Positions 39,500-49,026 of a stretch of 64,000 bases of DNA are shown here, piece by piece. Positions within the stretch are counted from its first letter, which is position 1. Each line of letters starts with the position of its first letter. Under the pieces are notes generated by a model. The model worked only from the letters and a program-made list of their open reading frames with translations. It was not told the origin of the DNA and ran no database searches. Origin of the DNA: an uncultured Ellagibacter sp. (lineage in GTDB: Bacteria > Actinomycetota > Coriobacteriia > Coriobacteriales > Eggerthellaceae); assembly GCF_934617235.1 (NCBI RefSeq), contig NZ_CAKTTZ010000005.1:17189-81188 (forward strand), written 5' to 3'. The translations under genes and the position numbers were made by a program.

Positions 39500-42295
39500 A
39501 TGAAAACCTCTGGGTCCTTGCTTAAGCTCAAGCAGATAACAAAGTCCTACGATGAGGGCGCGCAGCGCAGGGTTGTCCTGAATAATCTCGACCTCGACCT
39601 GTGCTCGCCCTCGTTCGTCGCGATTTTGGGGTCGAGCGGATGCGGGAAGACGACCCTGCTTAGCATCCTCGGCGGCCTCGATAGCGATTATCATGGCTCG
39701 TTCGACATAGCCAGCGCCGATGCGGCAACGCTTTCATCGGAACAATGGGACGCCTATCGCGGACGTCACGTTGGGTTCGTCTTCCAAAACCCGCAGCTCA
39801 TCGACTATCTTAGCGTCGTGGAAAACGTCAAGCTTGCTCGGGGCCTGTCGGGGACGGCAAGCAGCGTCACGTCCGACGGCGAATCGGTCGCACGGGCCTT
39901 GAGGCTTGTCGGCATGGACGATTATGCCGAGGCCATGCCAAACGAGCTTTCCGGAGGTCAAGCACAGCGCGTGGCCATTGCCTGCGCAGTGGTAAAAGAC
40001 CCAGGCGTTATCCTTGCCGACGAGCCGACCGGCTCGCTCGACGAAGCCAACAGCCAACAGATTATGCAGCTCCTTGCCGACTTGTCGCGAACTCGTTTAG
40101 TGGTCGTAGTGACTCACGACGAGGAGCTTGCCCACCGCTACTGCAATCGAGTGCTGCGGTTGGCCGATGGCGTCATCGAGGAAGACCGACTGTCCAGTGC
40201 GGCGCGCCCGCAAGAACGAGAATCGCCTCTCCCGACGCCAGCAACTGCTCGAACCACGGCCGATTCACGCGATGCGGACAAGGCCCTGAGTATCTCAGGC
40301 GTGCTTAGCGCTGACGCACCAGCTCGCACGGCGCGACGCCAGAACATGCGCAAAGTGGCTTGGCGTCATGCGCTGCGAAAGCGACTGCGAACGATTATCT
40401 CCCTTTCCGCGATAGCGTTAAGCGCGTTTGCGCTGCTCGTCTCCCTCGCTGTGTCTTCAGGCTTGCAGCAGTATCTCGACACCTTGAGTCTCTCGTTCAC
40501 CCTCGATCATCCGATGAAGGCACAGCCGAGATCAGTAGGCGCCGTCATTGATTCGTCCTCATCAGGCAAAACAGATTGCTCCCCAAGCGATGGCATCGCA
40601 GTAAGCAATGCGGGCGCCAAGGCTCTTTCGAGTTCTACTATCGGGGAAGATGCCGCCTTAAGTTCCCTCTACTCTTATCTGACAAGCCCGCAAACGGGCA
40701 TTTTAGGCGACGCCTTCGACATTCAGCGCGAATACTCGTTCGAGCTGAATCTCTACACCGCCGACGGCAAGCAAGCCGTCAAGGCGGGGCAGGCGTCTTT
40801 GAGCGATTCCCTGAAATCCAGCGGCTTGCCGGACGAGGCGCGTCAACAGGTTTCCGATGCCCTTGGCCGAACGAGCATTGTGCGCCAAATCGTCAGGAAT
40901 GAGCAAACGGGGGAGTCTCCCTATACGGTACTGGCCGGCCGGGTGCCTAACGCGAGCAACGAGGTCGCTCTCATCACAGACAAAAACGGCGATGTGCTTG
41001 ATCTTTTCGCCTATTCGATGGGGCTTCTTGAAGAGGGAGACCTTCTCGATTCGCTTACCGACGATGCCGAAACCGAAGCGGAGCAGGTCTTGCTGCCCTA
41101 CGATGCGATTCTCGGCACGCAATACCATGTGGTTCCAACTGCCAAATATTACTATCGCGATGGCGAATCGTGGGTCGACGGGAGAAACGACGCAACGTAT
41201 ATGGAAAGCGTGCTGTCTTCCTCCCGGACGCTTACGGTAGTAGGCGTGCTGCAGCCCGACGCTGCGTATGTGGGCGATGACGAGGTCGGTTCGATTGCGT
41301 ACACACGAGACCTGCTGCCCCTGCTGATCGACGACTCATGGAAATCCAGTATCGTCTCTGCGCAGTATGCTAATCCTTCGGTGAACGTTTTTACGGGAAA
41401 GAGCTTCTCGGAGGAACAGGCAACCCCTTATTCGCACGCCGTGGATAAGAACGATGCGCTCGACCTTGCAAGACGTCTCGATCTCTCTCAGAGAAAGATT
41501 GCCCTCATCGGCAGCCTCAACGACCAGCAGCTTGCGGCATTGGCGCAGCTTTGCGAGGTCGACCCGTCCTTCAGCGCCCTCGATATTTCCGAGGACCAGG
41601 CGAAGCAATTACGGGAGATGAGCGACGAAGAATTTTCCGACATGATCGATTTACACGCGCCGGCTTCGCTGAATGCCGGCTATGCCCAAAATATGGAATG
41701 GCTCGGCGCCGCGAACGCCAACGAACCCGATAGGCTTGCAATCTATCCCAAGGGCAATTTCCAGAAAGAGCGGATTGAAGCCTGCATAGATTCGTACAAC
41801 CAACTGACGACATATACGAACGTGCCCGTAGCCTGCGAAAGCGATATGCAGCAGTGGCTTGACCAGCAATCCGAAACAATCGAGGTCGTACAGCGGATTT
41901 TAGCCATCCTCGTTGGGGTCGCCGCGCTGCTCGGCCTGTCCTTCACTCTATCGACGGCGCTCGTGTCGGCATTCGAGCGACGTGGGGAAGTTGCTCGAAT
42001 GCGCGCAATGGGCGCTACGCGAAGCGACGTCCGGCTGTTGTTCATTCACGAAAGCGCTTTTGTAGGAGCGCTTGCTGGAGCTGTCGGGGCTTTGCTCGCC
42101 ATGCTGCTCGCCCCTACCATCGATGCCGCATTGGCTCAATTTACGCAGCAAAATGGGCTTATCTCAATCTCACCTGGGATGATCGCTCTTGCCATTGCCG
42201 TCGGCTGTGCCGTCTCGGTTCTGTCGCACGCGATTCCGGCGCATAAAGCCGCAAGCAGCGACCCCGCCGTCGTACTCCACGCTGGATCGCTATAG
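39500..42295 (+). CDS. ABC transporter, ATPase fused to FtsX/MacB-type permease
   Basis: 931 residues from ATG 39500 (AAGGAG); the upstream frame overlaps the previous gene and is rejected. The N-terminal ATPase has Walker A GSSGCGKTT, Q-loop FQNPQLIDY, signature LSGGQ (ELSGGQAQRVAIA), Walker B VILADEPTGSLDE and switch His (VVVTHDEE), as in the LolD/MacB class. After a Ser/Ala linker comes a first TM helix (LRTIISLSAIALSAFALLVSLAVS), a large extracytoplasmic domain of about 500 residues, and three C-terminal TM helices (IVEVVQRILAILVGVAALLGLSF-type, FVGALAGAVGALLAML, MIALAIAVGCAVSVL). Usual substrates are peptides, lipoproteins or antibiotics; here probably something linked to the zinc-ribbon proteins. 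Confidence 0.92.
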   Translation: MKTSGSLLKLKQITKSYDEGAQRRVVLNNLDLDLCSPSFVAILGSSGCGKTTLLSILGGLDSDYHGSFDIASADAATLSSEQWDAYRGRHVGFVFQNPQLIDYLSVVENVKLARGLSGTASSVTSDGESVARALRLVGMDDYAEAMPNELSGGQAQRVAIACAVVKDPGVILADEPTGSLDEANSQQIMQLLADLSRTRLVVVVTHDEELAHRYCNRVLRLADGVIEEDRLSSAARPQERESPLPTPATARTTADSRDADKALSISGVLSADAPARTARRQNMRKVAWRHALRKRLRTIISLSAIALSAFALLVSLAVSSGLQQYLDTLSLSFTLDHPMKAQPRSVGAVIDSSSSGKTDCSPSDGIAVSNAGAKALSSSTIGEDAALSSLYSYLTSPQTGILGDAFDIQREYSFELNLYTADGKQAVKAGQASLSDSLKSSGLPDEARQQVSDALGRTSIVRQIVRNEQTGESPYTVLAGRVPNASNEVALITDKNGDVLDLFAYSMGLLEEGDLLDSLTDDAETEAEQVLLPYDAILGTQYHVVPTAKYYYRDGESWVDGRNDATYMESVLSSSRTLTVVGVLQPDAAYVGDDEVGSIAYTRDLLPLLIDDSWKSSIVSAQYANPSVNVFTGKSFSEEQATPYSHAVDKNDALDLARRLDLSQRKIALIGSLNDQQLAALAQLCEVDPSFSALDISEDQAKQLREMSDEEFSDMIDLHAPASLNAGYAQNMEWLGAANANEPDRLAIYPKGNFQKERIEACIDSYNQLTTYTNVPVACESDMQQWLDQQSETIEVVQRILAILVGVAALLGLSFTLSTALVSAFERRGEVARMRAMGATRSDVRLLFIHESAFVGALAGAVGALLAMLLAPTIDAALAQFTQQNGLISISPGMIALAIAVGCAVSVLSHAIPAHKAASSDPAVVLHAGSL

Positions 42296-42662
42296 GTTGC
42301 TCGCGTGAGCGATTATCATGTTTCGCTCCCATTTCTCCTGCAACCGCTTAAAAATTAATTTCTTGCTTTATCACTCTACTGTGATAAAGTGTGAGCCGTT
42401 CGAAAGAGGCGTGCGAGGAAACCACAAGGCCTCGAAAGGATGCAAGTAACGTGAACGCAACATCCGAGAGGCTGCAAGCGTTTACAATGAGTTGTCGCAC
42501 GGCACGCGGAAGGCGCTCGCTGCCAGCTGCACAGCACGCGGGCGGAAGCTGATCGCAAGCAGCCGCGAAGCAGAACGGGGAGTGCAATCCGACCCGTCGC
42601 AGCACGCGGATGGGAGACGCTCGCCAAACTTGCCGCACGATGAAGAAGGAGAAGGTACGACC
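42296..42662. other. leader region of the histidine operon
   Basis: About 370 bases without a supported gene. It contains the dyad at 42366-42389. No T-box signature and no His-rich leader peptide were found. Confidence 0.5.
42366..42389 (+). promoter_or_regulatory. palindromic operator upstream of hisZG
   Basis: CTTTATCAC (42366-42374) and GTGATAAAG (42381-42389) form a perfect 9-bp dyad with a 6-base centre in an AT-rich stretch. The spacing suits a dimeric repressor. It is the only such dyad in the leader of the his operon. Confidence 0.55.
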
Positions 42663-44360
42663 GTGAATTACACAACGCCCTCGGGGTTTCGCGACATTCT
42701 CGCCGATGAGGCAGCACGCCGCGAGGAAGCCGCGTTCGAGGTGCAACAACTGCTGTCGAAAAACGGCTACGTCCCCGTGGAGACGCCCACGCTCGAGATC
42801 ATGGACGTTATGAACGCCGGCGGGCGCGTGCCGGGAACCCCGTTCAAGCTCTTCGATTCGCGCGGCGACCTGCTGGCGTTGCGTCCGGACGTCACGCTGC
42901 AGATCGCGCGCATGTGCGCAACGCGCCTTGCTGGTCAGCCAGGTCCCTTCCGCTTCCGCTACCAGGAGCGAGTTTTCCGCGAAGCAGAAGGCCGCCCGCA
43001 AGCGGAAGCGCGCGAGATGACGCAGGTGGGCGTCGAGCTCATCGGCGAGGCTGGCCCTGCCGCAGACGCCGAGGTCATCGCCCTGCTCGCCGAATCACTT
43101 GAGCAGATCGGGGTGGGGGATTTCCGCATCTCGGTCGCCACGGTGGGCGTGCTGCGGGCCCTGCTCGCAGGTTGCGGCGCCAGCGACGCGTGGAAGTCGG
43201 GCGTGCTTTCCGCCTACCACGCGAGCAACTTCGTCAAGCTCGACGAACTCACGGGGAAAGGCGCGCAAGAAGCGGGGGTTGCACCCGTCTTCGCGCAGGC
43301 CATCCGCGCGCTCGCGAATGTTCGCGGCGGGCGAGAGGCGGTCGCGCGCGTACGAGATCTGGTAGCGCCGCTCGGTTGCCAGGACGGCCTGGCCGACCTC
43401 GAACGGACCCTCGAGCAGCTCGACGAGAAGGGCCTGGCCGATCGCATCTTCGTCGATTTCTCGGTCATGAGCTCGTTTGACTATTACACAGGAATCGTGT
43501 TCGTCGCCTTCGCCCCCGAACTCGGAGCGCCCCTTGGCTCCGGCGGACGCTACGACAACACGATCGGCGCTTATGGCGAAAGTCGCCCCGCAGCAGGATT
43601 CGCCTTCTACCTCGACCAGGCGCTTGCCGCAGCCGCGACCGAGCAGCAGGCGGGCGCGCGCCCGCTGCGCATCGCCGTGCCCAAAGGCTCGCTTAACCCC
43701 GACTCCATCGCGTGCCTGACCGCTTGCGGCCTCGACACGACAGGCCTCGCCGACCCAGGACGCCAGCTCATCATCCGCAACCCTGGTGTGGAATACATCA
43801 TCGTGCGCCCCTCCGATGCCCCGGTGTTCGTGGAACTCGGCGCGGCCGACTGCGGCATCTGCGGCGAAGATTCGCTGCTCGAAGCCGCAACGGGCACCGT
43901 CGAGCTTGTGGACCTCGAATTCGGCGCCTGCCGCTTCATCGTGGCCGAGCCCGAAGGGGCATCCGAGCGCGTCGCCGAGCACTACCGAACCTGCGGCTCC
44001 ATCCGCGTAGCCACGAAGTACCCGCGCATCACCGAGTCCTATTACGCAAGGAAAGGCGAGCAGGTCGAAATCGTGAAGCTTCACGGCAACATCGAGCTCG
44101 GGCCGCTTACGGGCCTTTCCGAGCGTATCGTCGACATCACGGCGACAGGCCGCACGCTTCGCGAGAACAACCTGGTCATCGTGGACGAAGTCCTCTCATC
44201 GACGGCGCGCTTCTTCGCGAACCCGTGCGCGTTTCGGACCGACCCGCGCGTGGTCGAGCTCGCGGACAAGCTGCGAGCGGGCGCCGAGGCGGGCCTGTGG
44301 GACGCGACCGTCATCGCCGGAAGCGACCAACCAGGTGCGAGCGTAAGCGCAAGCGCGTAA
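42663..44360 (+). CDS. hisZG: HisZ-HisG fusion: ATP phosphoribosyltransferase regulatory and catalytic subunits
   Basis: 565 residues from GTG 42663 behind GAAGGAGAAGG. Residues 1 to about 335 are HisZ, a HisRS-like class II core: TPSGFRDILADEAARRE, GDLLALRPDVTLQIAR, RFRYQERVFREAEG, GSGGRYDNTIGAYG. Residues about 336-545 are the short-form catalytic HisG: LRIAVPKGSLNPDSI, VFVELGAADCGICGEDSL, RVATKYPRITESYY, VKLHGNIELGPLTGLSERIVDI. HisG makes phosphoribosyl-ATP, the first committed step, and HisZ confers histidine feedback. In most bacteria these are two genes; here the fusion is continuous without internal stop. First gene of the his operon. Confidence 0.95.
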   Translation: MNYTTPSGFRDILADEAARREEAAFEVQQLLSKNGYVPVETPTLEIMDVMNAGGRVPGTPFKLFDSRGDLLALRPDVTLQIARMCATRLAGQPGPFRFRYQERVFREAEGRPQAEAREMTQVGVELIGEAGPAADAEVIALLAESLEQIGVGDFRISVATVGVLRALLAGCGASDAWKSGVLSAYHASNFVKLDELTGKGAQEAGVAPVFAQAIRALANVRGGREAVARVRDLVAPLGCQDGLADLERTLEQLDEKGLADRIFVDFSVMSSFDYYTGIVFVAFAPELGAPLGSGGRYDNTIGAYGESRPAAGFAFYLDQALAAAATEQQAGARPLRIAVPKGSLNPDSIACLTACGLDTTGLADPGRQLIIRNPGVEYIIVRPSDAPVFVELGAADCGICGEDSLLEAATGTVELVDLEFGACRFIVAEPEGASERVAEHYRTCGSIRVATKYPRITESYYARKGEQVEIVKLHGNIELGPLTGLSERIVDITATGRTLRENNLVIVDEVLSSTARFFANPCAFRTDPRVVELADKLRAGAEAGLWDATVIAGSDQPGASVSASA

Positions 44361-44408
44361 TCAACCATTCAATCACTAAGACGTTTCGACATAAGAAGGG
44401 AACACATC

Positions 44409-45734
44409 ATGCGTCGAGTCATTCTGAAGGAAGGCGAGCAATTCAAGAGCTCGCAGATCAACCGCACGGGAGCGTTCAATGCGGGCGCCATCGCCGCCGC
44501 GACCTCGATCATCGAGGAAGTGCGCGAGCGAGGCGACGCGGCGTTGCGCGACTTCACCGCCAAGTTCGACGGCGTCGAGGTGCAGGACTTCCGCGTGCCG
44601 CAGGAGACGATCGATGCCGCCGCAGCCCAATGCGACGAGAAGACGGTCGCCGCGCTTGAACACGCCGCCGAGCAGATCCGCGAGTTCCACGAGCGTCAGA
44701 AGCAGCAAAGCTGGATCGCGACGCGCGAAAACGGGGCGATCGTCGGTGCGAAGGTGACCCCGCTCGAATCCGTAGGCATCTACGTTCCCGGCGGACGCGC
44801 GCTCTACCCCTCAACCGTTCTCATGAACGCCATCCCCGCATCGGTCGCTGGCGTCGAGCGCATCGCCTGCGTAACGCCCCCGTCCAAGGACGGCTCGCTC
44901 GATTCCGCCATCCTCGCCGCCTGCAAGATCGCCGGCGTGACCGAAATCTACTCGGTCGGCGGCGCCCAGGCAGTCGGCGCGCTCGCTTACGGCACCGAAA
45001 CCATCGAGCCAGTCGCAAAGATCACCGGTCCCGGCAATGCCTACGTTGCCGCCGCGAAGAAGATCGTCTCGGGCGATGTGGGAATCGACATGATCGCAGG
45101 TCCCTCCGAAGTGTGCGTCGTCGCAGATGAGACGGCAGATCCCGCGCTCGTCGCCATCGATCTTATGGCCCAGGCCGAACACGACCCCTTGGCCGCCTGC
45201 TATCTCGTCACCTTCTCCGAGGAATACGCCGACAAAATCGAGGCCGCCATCGAGCGCCACGTGAAGCACTCCACGCGCGCGGAGATCACCATGGCATCGC
45301 TCAACGACCACGGCCTGATCACCATCTGTCCCGACCGCAAGGCTGCCGTCCAGGCGGTGAACGTGATCGCCCCCGAGCACCTGGAGCTGCATGTGGAAAG
45401 CGCCATGGACCTGCTCGGTTCCATCAAGAATGCGGGCGCGATCTTCTTGGGCGAATGGACCCCGGAGGCTGTCGGCGACTACGTGGCCGGCCCCAACCAC
45501 ACGCTTCCCACCGGTGGCACCGCGCGCTACGCAAGCCCGCTTTCGGTCGAGGAGTTCGTGAAGAAGTCGTCCATTATCCAATACACCCCCGAAGCACTCG
45601 CGGCCGACGCCGATTCGGTCATGACGATCGCGCGCCACGAGGGCCTGTGGGCGCACGCGATGAGCGTCGAGCTGCGCTGCAACGAGCTCGCTGGCAAGCC
45701 AACCGAAGTCGACGCAGGTGAGAGCGTTGAATAG
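44409..45734 (+). CDS. hisD: histidinol dehydrogenase
   Basis: 441 residues, ATG 44409 with AAGAAGGG. HisD signatures: [74 protein letters not shown] (zinc ligands), and [15 protein letters not shown]. It oxidises histidinol to histidine in two NAD+-dependent steps. Full length. The 3' end overlaps the first codons of hisC. Confidence 0.97.
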   Translation: MRRVILKEGEQFKSSQINRTGAFNAGAIAAATSIIEEVRERGDAALRDFTAKFDGVEVQDFRVPQETIDAAAAQCDEKTVAALEHAAEQIREFHERQKQQSWIATRENGAIVGAKVTPLESVGIYVPGGRALYPSTVLMNAIPASVAGVERIACVTPPSKDGSLDSAILAACKIAGVTEIYSVGGAQAVGALAYGTETIEPVAKITGPGNAYVAAAKKIVSGDVGIDMIAGPSEVCVVADETADPALVAIDLMAQAEHDPLAACYLVTFSEEYADKIEAAIERHVKHSTRAEITMASLNDHGLITICPDRKAAVQAVNVIAPEHLELHVESAMDLLGSIKNAGAIFLGEWTPEAVGDYVAGPNHTLPTGGTARYASPLSVEEFVKKSSIIQYTPEALAADADSVMTIARHEGLWAHAMSVELRCNELAGKPTEVDAGESVE

Positions 45735-46794
45735 CGTGCGTCAATCCGCCCCACAGCTGCAGGGGCTTACGCCTTACGACCCGAAATACCTCCCCGCGAG
45801 GGCGTACCTTTCGGCGAACGAGAACCCGCGCGACGTGGAGACCGAAATCCGCCAGAAGATCATCAGCGCCATCCGTAAGGTGCCTTTGAATCGCTACCCT
45901 GATCCGTTAGCCAACGACCTGCGCGACATGATCGCCGAAGCGAACGGGCTCGACCGCGACCAGGTGCTTCTGGGCAACGGCGGCGACGAGCTTTTGTTCA
46001 ACATCGCGCTCGCCTGGGGAGGGCCGGGACGCAAGTTCCTAAACCTGCCGCCGACATTCTCGGTGTACGCCGCCAACGCGCGCCTCACGAACACCGAGGT
46101 CGTCGACGTGCCTCGCCTTGCCGACTACTCTATCGACGAGGAGGCGGTGCTCGAACGCGTCGGGCAGGGGGACATCGACTACGTCATCGTGGCAAGCCCG
46201 AACAACCCAACCGGCAAGCTTGCGAACGAGGAATTCCTCGTGAAGCTCCTCGACGCTACCGACGCGCTTGTCCTCGTCGACGAGGCATACTTCGAGTTCT
46301 CCCGCACGACGATGCGCCCCTACCTTGCGACGCACAAGAACCTTGTCATCCTGCGCACGTTCTCGAAGGCGTTTTCGCTCGCGGGCGTCCGCATGGGATA
46401 CATCCTGGGAAATGCCGAGGTCATCCGCGAATTTCTGAAGGTGCGCCAACCGTATTCAGTCGATGCCGTCTCGCAGGCGATTGCGCGCGAGGTGTTCTCG
46501 GCGCGCCAGAAGTTCGAGCGGGGCATCATGGCGATCATTTCCGAACGCGAGCGCATGCTGCAAGAGCTGGCGAAAGTGCCCGGCACCACCGTGTATCCTT
46601 CGGATTCGAACTATATCCTCTTCAAGATCGAAGGAGCCGACAAGGTGTGGGAGACGCTCTACGCGCGCGGCATCCTCGTGCGCGACTTCTCCCATGCGCC
46701 GATGCTCGAGAATTGCCTTCGCGTATCGATAGGCACCGAAGAGGAAAATGACGAGTTTCTTGTCGCACTGCGCGAAATCGCGACAGGCAAGTAG
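45718..46794 (+). CDS. hisC: histidinol-phosphate aminotransferase
   Basis: 358 residues. Fold-type I PLP enzyme: YLSANENPRDV at the start, LLGNGGDELLFNIALAW, VIVASPNNPTGKLANEEF (PLP Asn), VLVDEAYFEF, and the PLP lysine in TFSKAFSLAGVRMGY. It converts imidazole-acetol phosphate to histidinol phosphate. GTG 45718 overlaps hisD by 17 bases; TTG 45727, preceded by AGGTGAGAG, is an alternative start that overlaps it by 8. Confidence 0.95.
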   Translation: MRALNSVRQSAPQLQGLTPYDPKYLPARAYLSANENPRDVETEIRQKIISAIRKVPLNRYPDPLANDLRDMIAEANGLDRDQVLLGNGGDELLFNIALAWGGPGRKFLNLPPTFSVYAANARLTNTEVVDVPRLADYSIDEEAVLERVGQGDIDYVIVASPNNPTGKLANEEFLVKLLDATDALVLVDEAYFEFSRTTMRPYLATHKNLVILRTFSKAFSLAGVRMGYILGNAEVIREFLKVRQPYSVDAVSQAIAREVFSARQKFERGIMAIISERERMLQELAKVPGTTVYPSDSNYILFKIEGADKVWETLYARGILVRDFSHAPMLENCLRVSIGTEEENDEFLVALREIATGK

Positions 46795-46806
46795 GAAGAG
46801 GTCCAC

Positions 46807-47400
46807 ATGAGCGAGCGAACCGCGCGCATCGCGCGTACGACGAAGGAAACCGACATCGAGCTGTCGATCGACCTCGACGGTACCGGCACGACCGACGTCG
46901 ACACCGGCATCGGCTTTTTCGACCACATGCTCACCGCCTTCGGGCGCCATGGGCTGTTCGACCTGTCGGTACGCGCCGAGGGCGACCTGGAGGTCGACGG
47001 CCATCATACGGTGGAAGATGTCGGCATCGTCGCAGGTCAGGCGTTTGCGCGCGCGCTCGGCGACAAGCGTGGCATCAGGCGCTTCGGCTCGATTGCGCTT
47101 CCCATGGACGAGGCGCTCATCTTGGCGGCAGTCGATATCTCGAGCCGCGGCCAGCTTTTCTGGGAAGCCGATGTCCCCGCCGTCATGGTGGGCTCCTTCG
47201 ATGCGACGCTCGCCAAGGAATTCTTCATCGCCTTCGCGGCGAATGCCGGCGTCACGCTTCACATCCGCGAGCTTGCCGGCGAGAATACCCATCACGTGAT
47301 CGAGGGCATGTTCAAGGCCGTGGCGCGTGCGATGCGCCAAGCGGTCGAGCCCGACCCGCGTATGGGCGATGCACTGCCAACGACCAAAGGCGCCCTGTAG
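46807..47400 (+). CDS. hisB: imidazoleglycerol-phosphate dehydratase
   Basis: 197 residues, ATG 46807 preceded by AGGAAGAGG. Conserved His/Glu metal motifs: DTGIGFFDHMLTAFGRHG, DLEVDGHHTVEDVGI, LPMDEALILAAVDISSRGQ, and ENTHHVIEGMFKAVARAM. Monofunctional HisB (no phosphatase domain), so histidinol-phosphatase must be encoded elsewhere. Three bases separate it from hisH. Confidence 0.97.
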   Translation: MSERTARIARTTKETDIELSIDLDGTGTTDVDTGIGFFDHMLTAFGRHGLFDLSVRAEGDLEVDGHHTVEDVGIVAGQAFARALGDKRGIRRFGSIALPMDEALILAAVDISSRGQLFWEADVPAVMVGSFDATLAKEFFIAFAANAGVTLHIRELAGENTHHVIEGMFKAVARAMRQAVEPDPRMGDALPTTKGAL

Positions 47401-47403
47401 GAG

Positions 47404-48252
47404 ATGCACATGATAGCGGTAGTCGATTACCAGAAGGGCAACCTGAAGTCGGTCGAGCGCGGCCTTATCGCAGCAGGTGGCGAGGCCCATATCACAGCAG
47501 ATGCGTCCGAGATAGCCAAGGCGCGAGCCATTGTTTTGCCGGGAGTCGGGGCATTCGCGGATGCTGCGGCGACGATGTGCGAACTCGGGCAAATGGACGT
47601 TATCCGTGAGCGCGTTCGTGCAGGCGTCCCCTTCCTGGGGATTTGCCTTGGCGAGCACCTGATGTTCGAACACGGCGTCGAAGGCGCGCCCAAGGGAGAC
47701 CCCGCCTGCGGTCTCGGCCTTCTGCCGGGCACCGTCGTCGCCATGCCGCGCTGCGATGCGCAAGGCAAGGCGTTCAAGGTGCCCCATGTTGGGTGGAACA
47801 CGATCGAGATCCCTGCGCGGGGAGAAGGCGGGGAAGATGGGGGAGCAGCTGAGCTCCCTCCGCGCGGCGGAGTCGGGGGAAATGCCGTGCTCAAACAGTC
47901 CTCGCTTCGCTGCGGAACTGCGCGCGGCACCTCCCCCGACTCCGCCGCACTGCTCGATGGAGAGTCGACGACGGCCACCTTCCCCGACTCCACCCCGCAA
48001 CCAGAGAACTCCCTCGCCTTCTCCTGCCCGCTCTTCGATGGCGTAGCACCTGGTGAGTACTTCTACTTCACGCATTCCTACATCGCGCCGTCAGGTTCCC
48101 ACACCATCGCGCAAACCACTCACAGCGTGCGCTTCACCAGCGCCGTTCAGTATGGCGAACGCGCTTTCGGCGTGCAATTCCACCCCGAGAAAAGCTCCGA
48201 CGCCGGCGCGCGCGTGCTCGCGAACTTCGTTGCGATAGCCGCCCGCGGCTAA
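47404..48252 (+). CDS. hisH: imidazole glycerol phosphate synthase glutaminase subunit, with internal insertion
   Basis: 282 residues against the usual about 200. Class I glutaminase: VVDYQKGNLKSVERGL, LPGVGAFADA, nucleophile Cys in FLGICLGEHLMFEHG (about 80), PHVGWNTIEIP, and the His-Glu pair VQFHPEKSS near the end. The core is complete; between GWNTIEIP and CPLFDGV sits an extra piece of about 65 residues (138-203), Gly/Pro/Ser/Arg-rich and without any family look. At DNA level it contains a perfect 17-bp inverted repeat. The insert is in frame and lies at a surface loop position, so activity with HisF is probably kept. Confidence 0.93.
   Translation: MHMIAVVDYQKGNLKSVERGLIAAGGEAHITADASEIAKARAIVLPGVGAFADAAATMCELGQMDVIRERVRAGVPFLGICLGEHLMFEHGVEGAPKGDPACGLGLLPGTVVAMPRCDAQGKAFKVPHVGWNTIEIPARGEGGEDGGAAELPPRGGVGGNAVLKQSSLRCGTARGTSPDSAALLDGESTTATFPDSTPQPENSLAFSCPLFDGVAPGEYFYFTHSYIAPSGSHTIAQTTHSVRFTSAVQYGERAFGVQFHPEKSSDAGARVLANFVAIAARG
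47864..47948. repeat. palindromic element inserted within hisH
   Basis: GCGGCGGAGTCGGGGGA (47864-47880) has its exact complement at 47932-47948, separated by 51 bases. A third related piece TTCCCCGACTCCACC follows near 47981. The hairpin-forming unit coincides with the extra protein segment of HisH, like coding palindromic repeats known from other bacteria. Confidence 0.75.
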
Positions 48253-48285
48253 GCACTCTCCGTATTGAGAAAGGAACGCAGAGAC

Positions 48286-49023
48286 ATGTACCTTCTCCCT
48301 GCAATCGATATTTTGGAAGGCCGCGCCGTGCGCCTCGCCAAGGGAGACTATTCCCAGGTGACGGTTTATAACGACGACCCCGTTGACCAGGCGCGGAAGT
48401 TCGAGGCTCAAGGTGCCACTTGGATTCACGTGGTCGACCTCGACGGCGCGCGCACAGGTGTGCCCGAAAACATCGCCATCGTCGAGCGTATCGTCCGCGA
48501 GACCTCGCTTTCCGTGGAAATCGGCGGCGGCATCCGCACGCTTAAGACCCTCGAACGTCTCGCGGAAATCGGCGCCGCACGCATGGTACTCGGCACCGCG
48601 CTAGTGAACGACCCCGAGCTCGCACGTGCAGCTGTGGAGTGCGTGGGGGGCGACAGACTCACCGCCGGCATCGACGCAAAGGGCGGGGAAGTTGCCGTTT
48701 CCGGATGGATCGAGGGGTCGGGCGTCGCTGCCTGCGACTTGGCCCGCGAGATGGGCAAGGCGGGCTTTAAGCACATCGTCTATACCGACATTGCGCGCGA
48801 CGGCATGCAGACCGGACTCGACGTGCAGGCATATGTCCAGATGGCGGAGGCGTTCGGGCATCCTGTTATCGCAAGCGGCGGTGTGGCGAGCGCAGCCGAC
48901 ATCGAACGCCTTGCACCGGTTGCCGCATCCATCGAGGGCGTCATCACCGGGCGCGCCGTATACGAAGGAACCTTAACGGTTGAGGAAGGCGTCGCAGCCT
49001 GCGCTGCGGCCACTAAGGAGTAG
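48286..49023 (+). CDS. hisA: ProFAR isomerase
   Basis: 245 residues, ATG 48286 with AAAGGA. (beta/alpha)8 barrel: MYLLPAIDILEGRAVRLAKGDYSQ, Asp8 of PAID, WIHVVDLDGA, EIGGGIRT, KHIVYTDIARDGMQTGLD (second catalytic Asp), and VIASGGVASAADIERL. It isomerises ProFAR to PRFAR, the substrate of HisF/HisH. It lacks signs of the dual PriA function beyond what HisA itself shows; whether it also serves tryptophan synthesis cannot be decided here. Confidence 0.95.
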   Translation: MYLLPAIDILEGRAVRLAKGDYSQVTVYNDDPVDQARKFEAQGATWIHVVDLDGARTGVPENIAIVERIVRETSLSVEIGGGIRTLKTLERLAEIGAARMVLGTALVNDPELARAAVECVGGDRLTAGIDAKGGEVAVSGWIEGSGVAACDLAREMGKAGFKHIVYTDIARDGMQTGLDVQAYVQMAEAFGHPVIASGGVASAADIERLAPVAASIEGVITGRAVYEGTLTVEEGVAACAAATKE

Positions 49024-49026
49024 GCC

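Noticed and set aside
42296..42662. T-box or His-rich leader peptide for the his operon
   Set aside because: No T-box consensus and no short ORF with His codons and RBS was found in the leader; only a dyad operator remains.
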